40,074 bases of DNA, taken from the IMG/VR virus record IMGVR_UViG_3300034145_000025, positions 1-40,074 of that record. The stretch is one strand, 5' to 3'. The notes beneath the pieces were generated by a model. It did not search any database, had not been told where the DNA came from, and saw only the letters and a program-made list of their open reading frames with translations. Made by a program: the position numbers and the translations under genes. This DNA is from a virus. Positions 1-6,163 of the stretch are shown piece by piece (position 1 is the first letter of the stretch; each line of letters starts with the position of its first letter).

Positions 1-288
1 TCAACCCTCCTTTTTCTCTGCCGCCGATTCGCCGCCGGCGGCGGTGCTGGTGACGATCCAGGACGGATCGGGAAGGCCGTTGTCGTAGGGCGCGAAGGTG
101 AAGGCGGCGCCGGTGGCGGCGAGCCGGCTGGCGGCTTCCTCAAATTCCTCGCGCTCGTGCCGCGACACGATCAGCGTCTCGCCCACCGCCATTCGGCCGA
201 GATAGCGCAGGGCGCTCGCCAGCCCCTGTTCCCGCGCCCGCGCAAGGTTCGCCGCACCGCGCGCCTGTATCTCGCCAAGCTCCTTCAC
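1..288 (-). CDS. Hypothetical protein, last gene of the leftward operon
   Basis: 95 aa, GTG start at 288 with only a weak AAGGCGG ribosome site upstream. The protein is Ala/Glu/Arg-rich and mostly helical to about residue 60 (EREEFEEAASRLAATG), then has a short loop-rich tail ending in charged residues. I do not recognise a family. Its first eight codons (VKELGEIQ) are nearly identical to the start of a 21-codon ORF at 662-727, so the two share a recent common origin. A 77-bp space with no visible signal separates it from the BrnA-like gene upstream. The stop codon is the first three bases of the window, so nothing can be said about what lies further left. Confidence 0.6.
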   Translation of the reverse strand: MKELGEIQARGAANLARAREQGLASALRYLGRMAVGETLIVSRHEREEFEEAASRLAATGAAFTFAPYDNGLPDPSWIVTSTAAGGESAAEKKEG

Positions 289-365
289 TTTGCCGCCTTG
301 TGCTTCCCGATGTGGTGAATGAACCGGATTTGGCTGGCTTCACCGTTCCGCGCGCCGGGCGCAGA

Positions 366-665
366 TTAGCGCGCCTTCGGTACGGTGGCTATGTAGCGCT
401 GAAGCACCTCGCCGATCCGCGTCTGCCACCCGGCACCGCCGGCGCGAAAATGCGCGATGACTTCGGGCGGGAGGCGCAAGGTTACCTGCTGCTTCGGCGC
501 ATCGCCAACGGTGGGGCGGCCACGTTTGGTGAGCGTGCCGGTCGCCTGGCGGACGACCTCGCCGGCAAGTGAAAACTCCGCGCGACCCCAAGCTTTCTCC
601 GGCCACTCGGACGCGTCATCCGGATCGACCCAGTTGCTGTCCATTTCGTGTTTTCGCTCGGTCAT
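366..665 (-). CDS. BrnA-like antitoxin-family protein (orphan)
   Basis: 99 aa starting MTERKHEMDSNWVDPDD. The WVDPDDA segment near the start, the linker TKRGRP, and the C-terminal QVTLRLPPEVIAHFRAGG followed by GWQTRIGEVLQRYI match the BrnA family. In that family the C-terminal half is a ribbon-helix-helix DNA-binding domain, and the protein neutralises the RNase toxin BrnT and represses its own operon. The ATG at 663-665 was chosen because GGGAGAG lies just upstream; it overlaps the stop of the 21-codon ORF before it (ATGA). No BrnT-like gene is next to it: the upstream protein has none of the BrnT motifs. It may therefore work as a stand-alone regulator or as an antidote against a host BrnT; both are inferences. 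Confidence 0.8.
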   Translation of the reverse strand: MTERKHEMDSNWVDPDDASEWPEKAWGRAEFSLAGEVVRQATGTLTKRGRPTVGDAPKQQVTLRLPPEVIAHFRAGGAGWQTRIGEVLQRYIATVPKAR

Positions 666-727
666 CGCGCTCTCCCAAGTCCATGGCGCTCCGCACCGTG
701 CCCCTGTATCTCGCCAAGCGCCTTCAC
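662..727 (-). CDS. 21-codon ORF, possible remnant of a duplicated gene
   Basis: GTG-start ORF of 21 codons (VKALGEIQGHGAERHGLGRA + R). It overlaps the upstream stop by GTGA and the BrnA-like start by ATGA, the joint type used throughout this operon. Its first 8 codons match those of the gene at 1-288 at 7 of 8 residues and almost base for base, then the similarity fades. It also contains the ribosome site of the BrnA-like gene. It could be a truncated copy left by a BrnA-cassette insertion, or simply a coupling leader. Too short to call as a functional protein. Confidence 0.35.
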   Translation of the reverse strand: MKALGEIQGHGAERHGLGRAR

Positions 728-924
728 CCTGCCTGCCTCCTGTCAGCCCGCTGCCATTCGGCGCGGATGACGATGTGGCGATCGTCGACCAGTGTGCAGT
801 GCCATATCGTCGCGGCCGGGTCGGCACCGTCCCTGCGCACCCTGTCGGCAATCGTCACCTTCATCCGCTGCTGCCGGTCGAGAAACCCCTCAACGGGCCC
901 GGTTATGAAAAAATAGCGCGTCAC
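724..924 (-). CDS. Small hypothetical protein
   Basis: 66 aa with a GTG start at 922-924 that overlaps the upstream stop (GTGA) and a strong GGAGAAGGG ribosome site immediately before it. The sequence reads as one compact alpha/beta unit: MTRYFFITGPVEGFL, a basic middle (RQQRMKVTIADRVRR) and a strand-rich end (HCTLVDDRHIVIRAEW). No family recognised. It sits where a BrnT toxin might be expected beside BrnA, but it lacks the BrnT signatures (N-terminal WD..K...N..KH and the C-terminal R.ISAR), so that reading is not supported. Confidence 0.6.
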   Translation of the reverse strand: MTRYFFITGPVEGFLDRQQRMKVTIADRVRRDGADPAATIWHCTLVDDRHIVIRAEWQRADRRQAG

Positions 925-1223
925 CCCTTCTCCCTCTCCGCACGGTGGCGCGCATCCATCGCCATGTCGTGGAGGCGCTGCATGCAGTATGTGTCCGCTT
1001 CCTTGACGCCGTGCGTAGCGATGAAGCTCCGCATCCGGAGCAACACCACCCGCTCCGCTGCCTCCTCCGCCGCCTTCGCTAGCTTTCGAAGATCGAAGCG
1101 GCCATCAAGAACAACATCCTCCGGCGCTTCATCCAGATCGACGTAGTTCCCGCTTTGGCTCTCCATCACCAGACTTTCGGTTAACGCGGCAAGCACGGCA
1201 TCGGGCAGCGTTTCGTGGCTCAA
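921..1223 (-). CDS. Hypothetical acidic helical protein downstream of integrase
   Basis: 100 aa. The start is TTG at 1221-1223: an AAGGAG ribosome site sits 7 bases upstream, and the TTGA overlaps the integrase stop, which together outweigh the usual preference for ATG. The next internal ATG is codon 20 (MESQSGNYVDLDEAPEDV). The N-terminal half is acidic; the C-terminal half is an amphipathic helix region (LRKLAKAAEEAAERVVLLRM) with a basic end. No family recognised. Hairpin copy 1 (1242-1260) lies just upstream of its ribosome site, within the integrase 3' end, so its translation may depend on ribosomes finishing the integrase. Confidence 0.6.
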   Translation of the reverse strand: MSHETLPDAVLAALTESLVMESQSGNYVDLDEAPEDVVLDGRFDLRKLAKAAEEAAERVVLLRMRSFIATHGVKEADTYCMQRLHDMAMDARHRAEREKG

Positions 1224-2560
1224 CTTCTTTCTCCTTCCCGGCGCAAAGTACCACTTTGCGACGATCCTCTGGCATGGCTCATCGCGATCGCGCGCGCCGC
1301 CATGCCGGTGGTGCGGGGCATGTAGGTGTCGAGGATGCGCTTGGTTTCGTCGAGATTATGGCCGGTGATCGCCGCGATCAGATGATCGGGAAGGGCAAGC
1401 TCGCCCTGGTGAACCACGGCGGTGCGGCGGAAGTCGCGATATTGAAGCCCGGCCATTTCCACCGCCGCCTCGCTTGCACCGGCCTTTTCGGCGCGCGCGA
1501 TCGCCGCGGCGCGAAGATCCGCGAAGCGGCGGATGAAGCGGGTTTGCCCCGCCCGGATGTTGGGAAAGGACCAGGGGCGGATTTCATGTTCTTCATCGAA
1601 CAACAAGGTGGCGAGGCCGAAGCCGCGCGCGCGGGCGATTTCCGCCTCGATACGGGCGCGCGTCAGCCCGACGACCGGCACCTCCACCCACCGCTTGCCC
1701 TTGTTCTGGCGAAGCCGGATGCCGCGGACGTCGTGGGGCACATAGCCGGCCCGCCCCGCCAAGGCCGGCACCGGCACCGCGGACAGAGCCTCGAACACGT
1801 CGGCGTCCATCTTGTGGCGGGGGATTTCGACCCATTGGGTCTGCATCAGCTTGAGCAGATCGGCTTCGCGCTGCCCGATCTGGAAAGCGAGGTCGACGGC
1901 GAGCTGCAGCGAGGGCTGGCCGTCTGCGGTGGCGAGAAGCCATTCGCGGGCGTCCGGGCTCCATATCTGGTCGCGCGGCGCCGGCGCGGCGAGCTTGAAA
2001 TCGTCGAAGGGATTGCTGCCCCGGGCGATCAGGCCCTCGCCTTCGGCGAAGCTGAACAAGGTTCGGGCGACGCGCAAGGTGGCATGGGCGGTGGTGTGGC
2101 GCACTTGCCCCTTCCAGCGGCCGCTTTTCGCGGGCTTCATCAGCGCGTCGCGAAGCACCGCCACCCGCTGGGGCGTGATGGCGCTGAGCGGCGCGTCGCC
2201 GCCCCATTTCTCCAGCGTCTTGAACTTGGTTTCATATTCGCGCTGGGTGGAGGCTTCGATGCTGGTGCCGGGACGCTTGACGCTTGGATAGCCCTTGGCC
2301 CGGTACCGCTCGATCAGGGCGCCGAGCGTGCCGCCGCGCAATATCTTTTTCACTTCGCGCGGCTTGGCGCCGCCGCGCAGCCATGTCTCGATTTCGGCAT
2401 TCTGCGCGGCGGCGAGGGCGATCGCGGCAACGGGATCGGCGCCGAGCGCCTTGCCCTTCCACCCCGCCTTGCGCTGCTTGGGCGTCGGTTGCCAATAATA
2501 GCGGACGCCGCCGGCGGTGTTCTTGGGCGTCATGCCGGGCGGGAGATCGAGCTTAGCCAT
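1220..2560 (-). CDS. int: Tyrosine-type site-specific integrase
   Basis: 446 aa, typical length for a phage integrase of the lambda/P4 superfamily, which joins phage and host attachment sites through a covalent DNA-tyrosine intermediate. A SAM-like core-binding domain spans about residues 75-185 and the catalytic domain about 195-420. Catalytic residues visible: R231 in IGQREADLLKL, the second arginine in YRDFRRTAV (378-379), H401 in ITGHN and Y413 in ILDTYMP. The usual HxxR histidine is replaced (R-D-F-R). The ATG at 2558-2560 overlaps the previous gene by 8 bases. Its ribosome site GGGGGA is the 3' arm of hairpin copy 2. The last codons (QSGTLR) are encoded by hairpin copy 1. No attP core is identifiable here. 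Confidence 0.95.
   Translation of the reverse strand: MAKLDLPPGMTPKNTAGGVRYYWQPTPKQRKAGWKGKALGADPVAAIALAAAQNAEIETWLRGGAKPREVKKILRGGTLGALIERYRAKGYPSVKRPGTSIEASTQREYETKFKTLEKWGGDAPLSAITPQRVAVLRDALMKPAKSGRWKGQVRHTTAHATLRVARTLFSFAEGEGLIARGSNPFDDFKLAAPAPRDQIWSPDAREWLLATADGQPSLQLAVDLAFQIGQREADLLKLMQTQWVEIPRHKMDADVFEALSAVPVPALAGRAGYVPHDVRGIRLRQNKGKRWVEVPVVGLTRARIEAEIARARGFGLATLLFDEEHEIRPWSFPNIRAGQTRFIRRFADLRAAAIARAEKAGASEAAVEMAGLQYRDFRRTAVVHQGELALPDHLIAAITGHNLDETKRILDTYMPRTTGMAARAIAMSHARGSSQSGTLRREGERS
1242..1260 (-). repeat. Hairpin family, copy 1
   Basis: CGCAAAGTACCACTTTGCG on the plus strand: 8-bp perfect arms around ACC. Leftward sense has AAAGTGGTACTTT and codons QSGTLR, the integrase C-terminus. 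It ends 19 bases before the TTG start of the next gene and just before its AAGGAG ribosome site. Confidence 0.85.
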
Positions 2561-2744
2561 CGACGTCGTCCCCCAAAGTGGTACTTTGGGGGAGGGGGGA
2601 CCGCTGCGCTTGCTCTAGCGCTTCACAGATGGCGATTAGCGCGTCGCTTGACCTCCCCTCCCGGTGGAGCCGCCGCAGCAGCGTATCGAGCGGCACGACA
2701 GCGGGGCCATGGCGATCGAGCAGTTGGCGGGTGCGATCGGTCAT
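2553..2744 (-). CDS. Small hypothetical protein upstream of integrase
   Basis: 63 aa beginning MTDRTRQLLDRHGPAVVPL. The ATG overlaps the upstream stop (ATGA) and follows GGGAGAGAGGGA. The protein is two predicted helices (LDTLLRRLHREGRSSDALIA, then AICEALEQAQ) followed by a short tail PQSTTLGDDVDG whose QSTTLG is encoded by hairpin copy 2. It runs 8 bases into the integrase gene, so the two are translationally coupled. Position directly before int suggests a role in integration control, such as a small partner of Int, but no family is recognised. Confidence 0.6.
   Translation of the reverse strand: MTDRTRQLLDRHGPAVVPLDTLLRRLHREGRSSDALIAICEALEQAQRSPLPQSTTLGDDVDG
2570..2592 (-). repeat. Hairpin family, copy 2, over the integrase ribosome site
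   Basis: 10-bp perfect arms CCCCCAAAGT (2570-2579) and ACTTTGGGGG (2583-2592) around GGT. In the leftward RNA the 3' arm contributes the GGGGG of the integrase Shine-Dalgarno, 10 bases before its ATG. Sense codons PQSTTLG are the end of the preceding gene, so a ribosome finishing that gene would open the hairpin. Confidence 0.88.
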
Positions 2745-3043
2745 TCCCTCTCTCCCTGTTCGCCAAGCGCGGCGCGGATGCCTTGGCCCAGGCGCCCGAC
2801 GTGTTGGCGGTGTTCGACGAGCAGTTTCAGCGTATCGCGCAGGATGCGATCGGTGACCGGGCGGTTGCGGTCGCCGCCCTCCGTTGCCCAATAGCGGGCG
2901 GTGCGATCGGAGACGCCCATGCGCTCGGCATAGACCTGGGCACCGACCAGGTGCATCGCCCGCTTCACCAGCGCGGAGCGCATCGCGAGGTTGTTTTCGG
3001 GCAAAGGCGCGGTGGACATTCGGGGGTTCATCCTTGCTGCCAT
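2741..3043 (-). CDS. Putative HTH DNA-binding regulator of the integration genes
   Basis: Up to 100 aa. The core contains a helix-turn-helix-like segment, GAQVYAERMGVSDRTARYW (about residues 34-52), followed by a helical C-terminus (ILRDTLKLLVEHRQHVGRL). This fits a small phage regulator. Three in-frame starts exist (3043, 3031, 3019). The first coincides with the predicted start point of a promoter covered by a 14-bp perfect inverted repeat (3037-3069), so a leaderless start at 3043 or a start at 3031 is likely. The repeat at its own promoter suggests autoregulation. It overlaps the next gene by ATGA. Not a recognised named family. Confidence 0.65.
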   Translation of the reverse strand: MAARMNPRMSTAPLPENNLAMRSALVKRAMHLVGAQVYAERMGVSDRTARYWATEGGDRNRPVTDRILRDTLKLLVEHRQHVGRLGQGIRAALGEQGERE

Positions 3044-3069
3044 AGTTCCGTAAACCGGAACTATGGCAG
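3037..3069 (-). promoter_or_regulatory. 14-bp inverted repeat over a probable integration-operon promoter
   Basis: Perfect arms CTGCCATAGTTCCG (3037-3050) and CGGAACTATGGCAG (3056-3069) with a 5-base centre. On the minus strand a good -35 (TTGACC, 3075-3070) is followed 17 bases later by a weak -10 (TACGGA, 3052-3047). This would start transcription at about 3043, the first possible start codon of the HTH gene. The repeat covers the space from just after the -35 to the start codon, the classic place for an operator. The -10 is poor, so the promoter is less certain than the repeat itself. Confidence 0.55.
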
Positions 3070-3079
3070 GGTCAAGGCC

Positions 3080-3433
3080 TTAGTGGTCGAGGTCTCTTAC
3101 GGTCTCGTCGGTACGCCCCCGCTGGCGCCAGTCCACCGCCTGATCGAAGGCAGCGAGGCATTGAGTGAGGAAGGCGGCAAGCATGAAATCGGGCGTGTTG
3201 GAGCCGTTCTCCATGCTGTGCTTGTTGATCAAGCCGGCGAGGTCTGCGCAAAAGGCGCCGTCTTTCGCGGCATCGCGCGGCGGAAGGAAGGCGGGCGGCA
3301 GCTCTACCGGCACATTGGTGAATTGTTCGGTTGACCAATAAAGGCCGGGCTGAGCGAAGCGGCCGGGCTCCGCCCACCAGATGGTGCGGCCGTCAAGCTC
3401 GCCTACCTTTTGCATCTGCGCGTCTGCTGACAT
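3080..3433 (-). CDS. Hypothetical protein
   Basis: 117 aa, ATG at 3431-3433 preceded by AGGAG at a good distance. The sequence has a strand-rich N-terminal half (DGRTIWWAEPGRFAQPGLYW) and a helical second half with FMLAAFLTQCLAAFDQAVDW. No family recognised. Unlike most genes here it does not overlap its upstream neighbour: an 89-bp gap with two hairpins precedes it. It ends 36 bases before the HTH gene's promoter repeat, so it is probably the last gene of its transcription segment or is read through into the int genes. Confidence 0.65.
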   Translation of the reverse strand: MSADAQMQKVGELDGRTIWWAEPGRFAQPGLYWSTEQFTNVPVELPPAFLPPRDAAKDGAFCADLAGLINKHSMENGSNTPDFMLAAFLTQCLAAFDQAVDWRQRGRTDETVRDLDH

Positions 3434-3460
3434 TGGGGGTTTTCTCCTGTGTGCGATGCA

Positions 3461-3514
3461 GGCGGCGGGGACAATGCCTGAACCCCGCCGCCCGGTTGGG
3501 GCTGAATGCCCCGA
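3461..3514. repeat. Two adjacent hairpins in an intergenic gap
   Basis: First hairpin: 10-bp perfect arms GGCGGCGGGG (3461-3470) and CCCCGCCGCC (3483-3492), 12-base loop. Second: GGGGC (3498-3502) and GCCCC (3508-3512), 5-base loop. Together they fill the gap between the genes at 3523-3762 and 3080-3433. Neither is followed by a T run on either strand, so they are not ordinary intrinsic terminators. They could stabilise the upstream mRNA end or partly terminate. Confidence 0.6.
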
Positions 3515-3522
3515 ACGGCGAT

Positions 3523-3762
3523 CTAGAGCGGGTCGCGGAAGGTGGTGGGGACGCCGTTCAGGCGGTCGATCGACGCAGGGTGCAAGTCGCTAATACCGGA
3601 GCGACTGACCGCCCATTGTCCATCCCAGCCATCGAAAGTGAAGGTCCGCTTCAAGCCGAGGCAGCGGGTGACGCGGATGCGGTCACCCGGCTTCAGCACC
3701 GCCTTCGCCCGTTCCACCGCGCGGCGGTTCTCCGCCGCCTGCGCTTCGCTGACGCGGCTCAT
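3523..3762 (-). CDS. Small hypothetical protein
   Basis: 79 aa from the ATG at 3760-3762, which overlaps the upstream stop (ATGA). An N-terminal helix (VSEAQAAENRRAVERAKAVL) leads into a strand-rich segment, KPGDRIRVTRCLGLKRTFTF, resembling a small SH3-like barrel; the KPGDRIRVT pattern is common in such folds. No named family. The ORF could be extended upstream, but the extension is arginine-rich out-of-frame translation of the neighbouring gene. Confidence 0.6.
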   Translation of the reverse strand: MSRVSEAQAAENRRAVERAKAVLKPGDRIRVTRCLGLKRTFTFDGWDGQWAVSRSGISDLHPASIDRLNGVPTTFRDPL

Positions 3763-4097
3763 GCGGGCACCGCGTCGGCGGCGGCGCGCATCGCGTTCTC
3801 GATCGCTTCCTTGATGGCGTTCTCGCATTCATTCCGCAGCTTGGCGAGGTTACGTTCCGCTTGCTCGATCGAGGATGCGAAGTCCGCCTTGATGCGCTTG
3901 ATGGCGCCAACAAACGCCGCCGCCTCCTCCTCGCTTCCAAAGCGGCCGAACGTCTCCCCTGGCAAGCAGTGGGTGGCGTTGCCGTGCCGGTCGCGACCGT
4001 AGTAGCGCCCGCGGCGCCCGGCCTTCTCCGACGTGACGGCCATGACTTCGTACATGCCGAAGTCGCGTTTGATGGTGTAAAACAAGGCAGGCTTCAC
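3759..4097 (-). CDS. Hypothetical protein with coiled-coil tail
   Basis: 112 aa starting at GTG 4095-4097, chosen because AGGAAGGA lies upstream and the codon overlaps the previous stop (GTGA). Residues 1-60 are a small strand-rich domain (VKPALFYTIKRDFGMYEV, then GRYYGRDRHGNATHCLPGET). Residues about 70-112 are one long charged helix (AAAFVGAIKRIKADFASSIE and onward) likely to form a coiled coil. Function unknown. Confidence 0.6.
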   Translation of the reverse strand: MKPALFYTIKRDFGMYEVMAVTSEKAGRRGRYYGRDRHGNATHCLPGETFGRFGSEEEAAAFVGAIKRIKADFASSIEQAERNLAKLRNECENAIKEAIENAMRAAADAVPA

Positions 4098-4777
4098 GCT
4101 GCAATTCCTTCCTGGGGGGCAAAGCCGAAGCGGCGGGCGGCGGCGAGGTAGAGGGCATCGAGATATTGATTGTAGGCGCGGGCCGTTGGATCCTTTGCAA
4201 ACGCCTCTGCTTCGGCGGCTTGTTGGGCGGCGGTGGACCATTCGAGGCGGGCGGCGCGATCTCCCGCATCGGCGGCCCGGCGCTGCCAATCCTCGCGTGC
4301 CCACATCCAAGCCCGGATCATGGCGGTGCGCTCCTCGCGATCCGTGACGCCGTTGAACACGTCGTCCGCGGTGAACATGTCGATCCAGTAGCGCCAGTGC
4401 ACGGCTTCAAGCCGCTCCATCCTGCGCGCCGCCTGCGTGCCGTCCATGCGGCGCGCCTCCACCTGCCCCGGCCAGGCGTTGCGGCGGATGGCGAGTTCGC
4501 GGCGCAGCTCCCGCACCTTGGCCTCGAAGGGGAGGGGGTGACCGCCGGGCGGCGCCGCGCCGGCGATGTCGGCGCGGATCGCCTGCAACAGCAGCACGTG
4601 GCGCTCGGCTTCGCGGCCGGTCATCCGCCGTTGCTCGATAAACACCGGGTAGGAGCGGGCGCGAACGGCAAGCTCCTCATCCAGCTCGAGCAGATATTCG
4701 CCGGCCGGCACCGCGAACGGCGGACGCTGGGACAGCGGCGACATCATGGGGAAATCGAAGGTGAGGGGGCCGGTCAT
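4094..4777 (-). CDS. Hypothetical protein with an internal duplication
   Basis: 227 aa, ATG overlapping the upstream stop (ATGA). Two related helical segments follow each other: ELAVRARSYPVFIEQRRMTG (from about residue 35) and ELAIRRNAWPGQVEARRMDG (from about residue 94). Each continues with a helix of the pattern A.R....L.A. This repeat pattern, with R.Y/W P..V..RRM, is familiar from many small phage proteins of unknown function. The C-terminal third is helical and Ala/Glu-rich with several Trp residues (MIRAWMWAREDWQRRAAD). No enzyme motif is seen. Confidence 0.65.
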   Translation of the reverse strand: MTGPLTFDFPMMSPLSQRPPFAVPAGEYLLELDEELAVRARSYPVFIEQRRMTGREAERHVLLLQAIRADIAGAAPPGGHPLPFEAKVRELRRELAIRRNAWPGQVEARRMDGTQAARRMERLEAVHWRYWIDMFTADDVFNGVTDREERTAMIRAWMWAREDWQRRAADAGDRAARLEWSTAAQQAAEAEAFAKDPTARAYNQYLDALYLAAARRFGFAPQEGIAA

Positions 4778-5082
4778 TGCCTCGGCTCCCCAAGACCGGC
4801 GGTGAAAGCGGCGCGGATGCCGTTCTCAACTTGGTCCCAGCTAAACACTGGGCCGTTGCGTTCGTCCTGACGCTGCTTGCGTATCTCGGTCATGCAGCGT
4901 TCCACCGTCTCCTCGTCCGTGAGGGATGCGATCAGATTGGCAGCTTCGCGCATGTCTTTGGACGCAACGGCTCCTTTGCCAGCGACCACTTCAATGTCGT
5001 CGGCATAGGCGCGCAAAGCAGCAGGCAAGCCTTCCCGCTCCCGTAGCGTCTGCACCGGCTCATGCTGTGGCGCGTCAGTCAT
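4774..5082 (-). CDS. Small hypothetical helical protein
   Basis: 102 aa from the ATG at 5080-5082 (MTDAPQHEPVQTLRERE), overlapping its upstream neighbour by 8 bases. Mostly helical and acidic: LPAALRAYADDIEVVAGKG, KDMREAANLIASLTDEETVE and a C-terminal SWDQVENGIRAAFTAGLG. It reads as a real, moderately conserved phage early protein, but no domain is recognised. The longer upstream reading is out-of-frame coding of the next gene. Confidence 0.6.
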   Translation of the reverse strand: MTDAPQHEPVQTLREREGLPAALRAYADDIEVVAGKGAVASKDMREAANLIASLTDEETVERCMTEIRKQRQDERNGPVFSWDQVENGIRAAFTAGLGEPRQ

Positions 5083-5203
5083 CGTCGTCGTCCAGATCGG
5101 TGACGCCGGGTTTGCAGACGACCGTGTAGCCGACAACGCTATGTTCGCTCGGGCCTTTGCCGCAAAGTTCGCAGATGCGTGGCTGCTGTTCTTCATTTTG
5201 CAT
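5075..5203 (-). CDS. Very small zinc-ribbon-like protein
   Basis: 42 aa, MQNEEQQPRICELCGKGPSE and onward, ending in a run of five Asp. ATG at 5201-5203 with AGGAG upstream. A CxxC knuckle (CELC) and one later Cys (VVCKPG) could bind a metal, alone or as a dimer. It overlaps genes on both sides. Small acidic zinc-knuckle proteins are common early phage products that bind host enzymes; that role is only inferred. Confidence 0.5.
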   Translation of the reverse strand: MQNEEQQPRICELCGKGPSEHSVVGYTVVCKPGVTDLDDDDD

Positions 5204-5507
5204 CGGTGTTCTCCTGTGCTGCGAGGGCGTGTTGTTTGCGTTCCCACGCTTCGAACATGGCTTCACGATTGCGGTCCCATGCTTCCGCGCGGCGATCATC
5301 TTCATCGTCGGTCGGCGGGGGTGGCATCGGAAGCCAAGCGGTCGGCTCGCTAACCGGGTGCAGCGGCGCGTTCGACGGGCTGAAATACCCCATCCATCGC
5401 CCGCCGGCATGGCCCCGGCTTCCCATGTAGCCCGTTACCCAATGCCCGATGTGCGGCCAGAATAGCAGGATGCGGGTGCCGTCGCGTGGCGCGCTGTCCA
5501 TCCCCAT
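5193..5507 (-). CDS. DUF551-like phage protein
   Basis: 104 aa. The start MGMDSAPRDGTRILLFWP, the middle RWMGYFSPSNAPLHPVSEP and WLPMPPPP match the DUF551 pattern (SAPKDGT.ILL / W.P.P.PP) frequent in phage early regions. The C-terminal 35 residues are a charged helix. The ATG at 5505-5507 is preferred over the one two codons later because GGGAGGGGAG lies directly upstream and it forms a TGATG joint with the upstream stop. Function unknown. Confidence 0.7.
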   Translation of the reverse strand: MGMDSAPRDGTRILLFWPHIGHWVTGYMGSRGHAGGRWMGYFSPSNAPLHPVSEPTAWLPMPPPPTDDEDDRRAEAWDRNREAMFEAWERKQHALAAQENTDAK

Positions 5508-5881
5508 CACTCCCCTCCCTGTGCTGCGATTGCCCGCAGGGAAGCGCCGCGGTCGATGCGCTCGATTTCGGCAACGGCAAGTGCGGCGGAGCGAACTAGG
5601 TCCGAGCGCCGATCCTTCGGCTTCCACCAATGCTTCGCCCATGGCCAGAACAGAGCGGACCCATTCTTGAACTTCGGCATCGCTGTCTCGACGCCGCCGC
5701 CAGACAAAGCGTAGCAACCCGCCGCTCGTGCTAGTTGACCGTCGGCGTGCGCGTCGTCGTGTTCCAGTGTCCAGCCTTCGACTTCGGTTTGTCGGCGGCG
5801 TTCAGCGGCGACTTCGGCAAGCACCTTGTCCGTCGCCGCTTCCTCGCGAGACGCGAGGGCGTTGAGGTCAGTCTTGTGCAT
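5507..5881 (-). CDS. Conserved phage protein with EGWT..HDD motif
   Basis: 124 aa. The motif ERRRQTEVEGWTLEHDD, followed by G.LA.AA.CYA, is widely shared by small phage proteins of unknown function; I recognise the pattern, not a named family. After it come a Trp-rich stretch (ALFWPWAKHWWKPKDRR) and a helix (LVRSAALAVAEIERIDRG). The Asp/His-rich motif could be a metal site. The ATG at 5879-5881 has GGGAGG six bases upstream and is better supported than the one at 5911. Confidence 0.7.
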   Translation of the reverse strand: MHKTDLNALASREEAATDKVLAEVAAERRRQTEVEGWTLEHDDAHADGQLARAAGCYALSGGGVETAMPKFKNGSALFWPWAKHWWKPKDRRSDLVRSAALAVAEIERIDRGASLRAIAAQGGE

Positions 5882-5914
5882 GGGTGCCTCCCGGTTGGTG
5901 GGCGAGGGCATTTT

Positions 5915-6163
5915 TCATGCCCTGTCTCCCGCAAGCGTGGCAGGATCGAAGGGGACGATGCCGCTGACCACGGCGTAGGCGACAAGCTGAGCGGTGGTGC
6001 GCGCGCCGACGCGGCGGCGGGCACAGCGCAACACTCCGTCCACCGAAGCGATGTTGCGGCCGTCAAGCTCCGCGATCGCGCCAAGCGACTGCCCTTCCAG
6101 CAACCCCGCAATCACCTCGCGCTGCCGCCGCGTCAAAAGCCCAGGCCCTCGGTGGCAGCCCAT
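5915..6163 (-). CDS. LuxR/GerE-type HTH protein
   Basis: 82 aa that is essentially one LuxR C-terminal helix-turn-helix domain: LTRRQREVIAGLLEGQS, LGAIAELDGRN, SVDGVLRCARRRVGARTTA. It has no receiver or autoinducer-binding domain, so it is probably a constitutive DNA-binding regulator like other minimal GerE-type phage proteins. The ATG overlaps the preceding stop (TAATG). Possible targets are phage late control or host promoters; the sequence does not say which. Confidence 0.8.
   Translation of the reverse strand: MGCHRGPGLLTRRQREVIAGLLEGQSLGAIAELDGRNIASVDGVLRCARRRVGARTTAQLVAYAVVSGIVPFDPATLAGDRA

Noticed and set aside
724-924. Possible BrnT toxin partner for the BrnA-like gene
   Set aside because: The protein lacks the conserved BrnT N- and C-terminal motifs and is shorter than BrnT.
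1256-3334. 692-codon plus-strand open frame opposite the integrase
   Set aside because: Runs antisense across integrase and three small genes; composition is typical of reverse-strand translation of GC-rich DNA.
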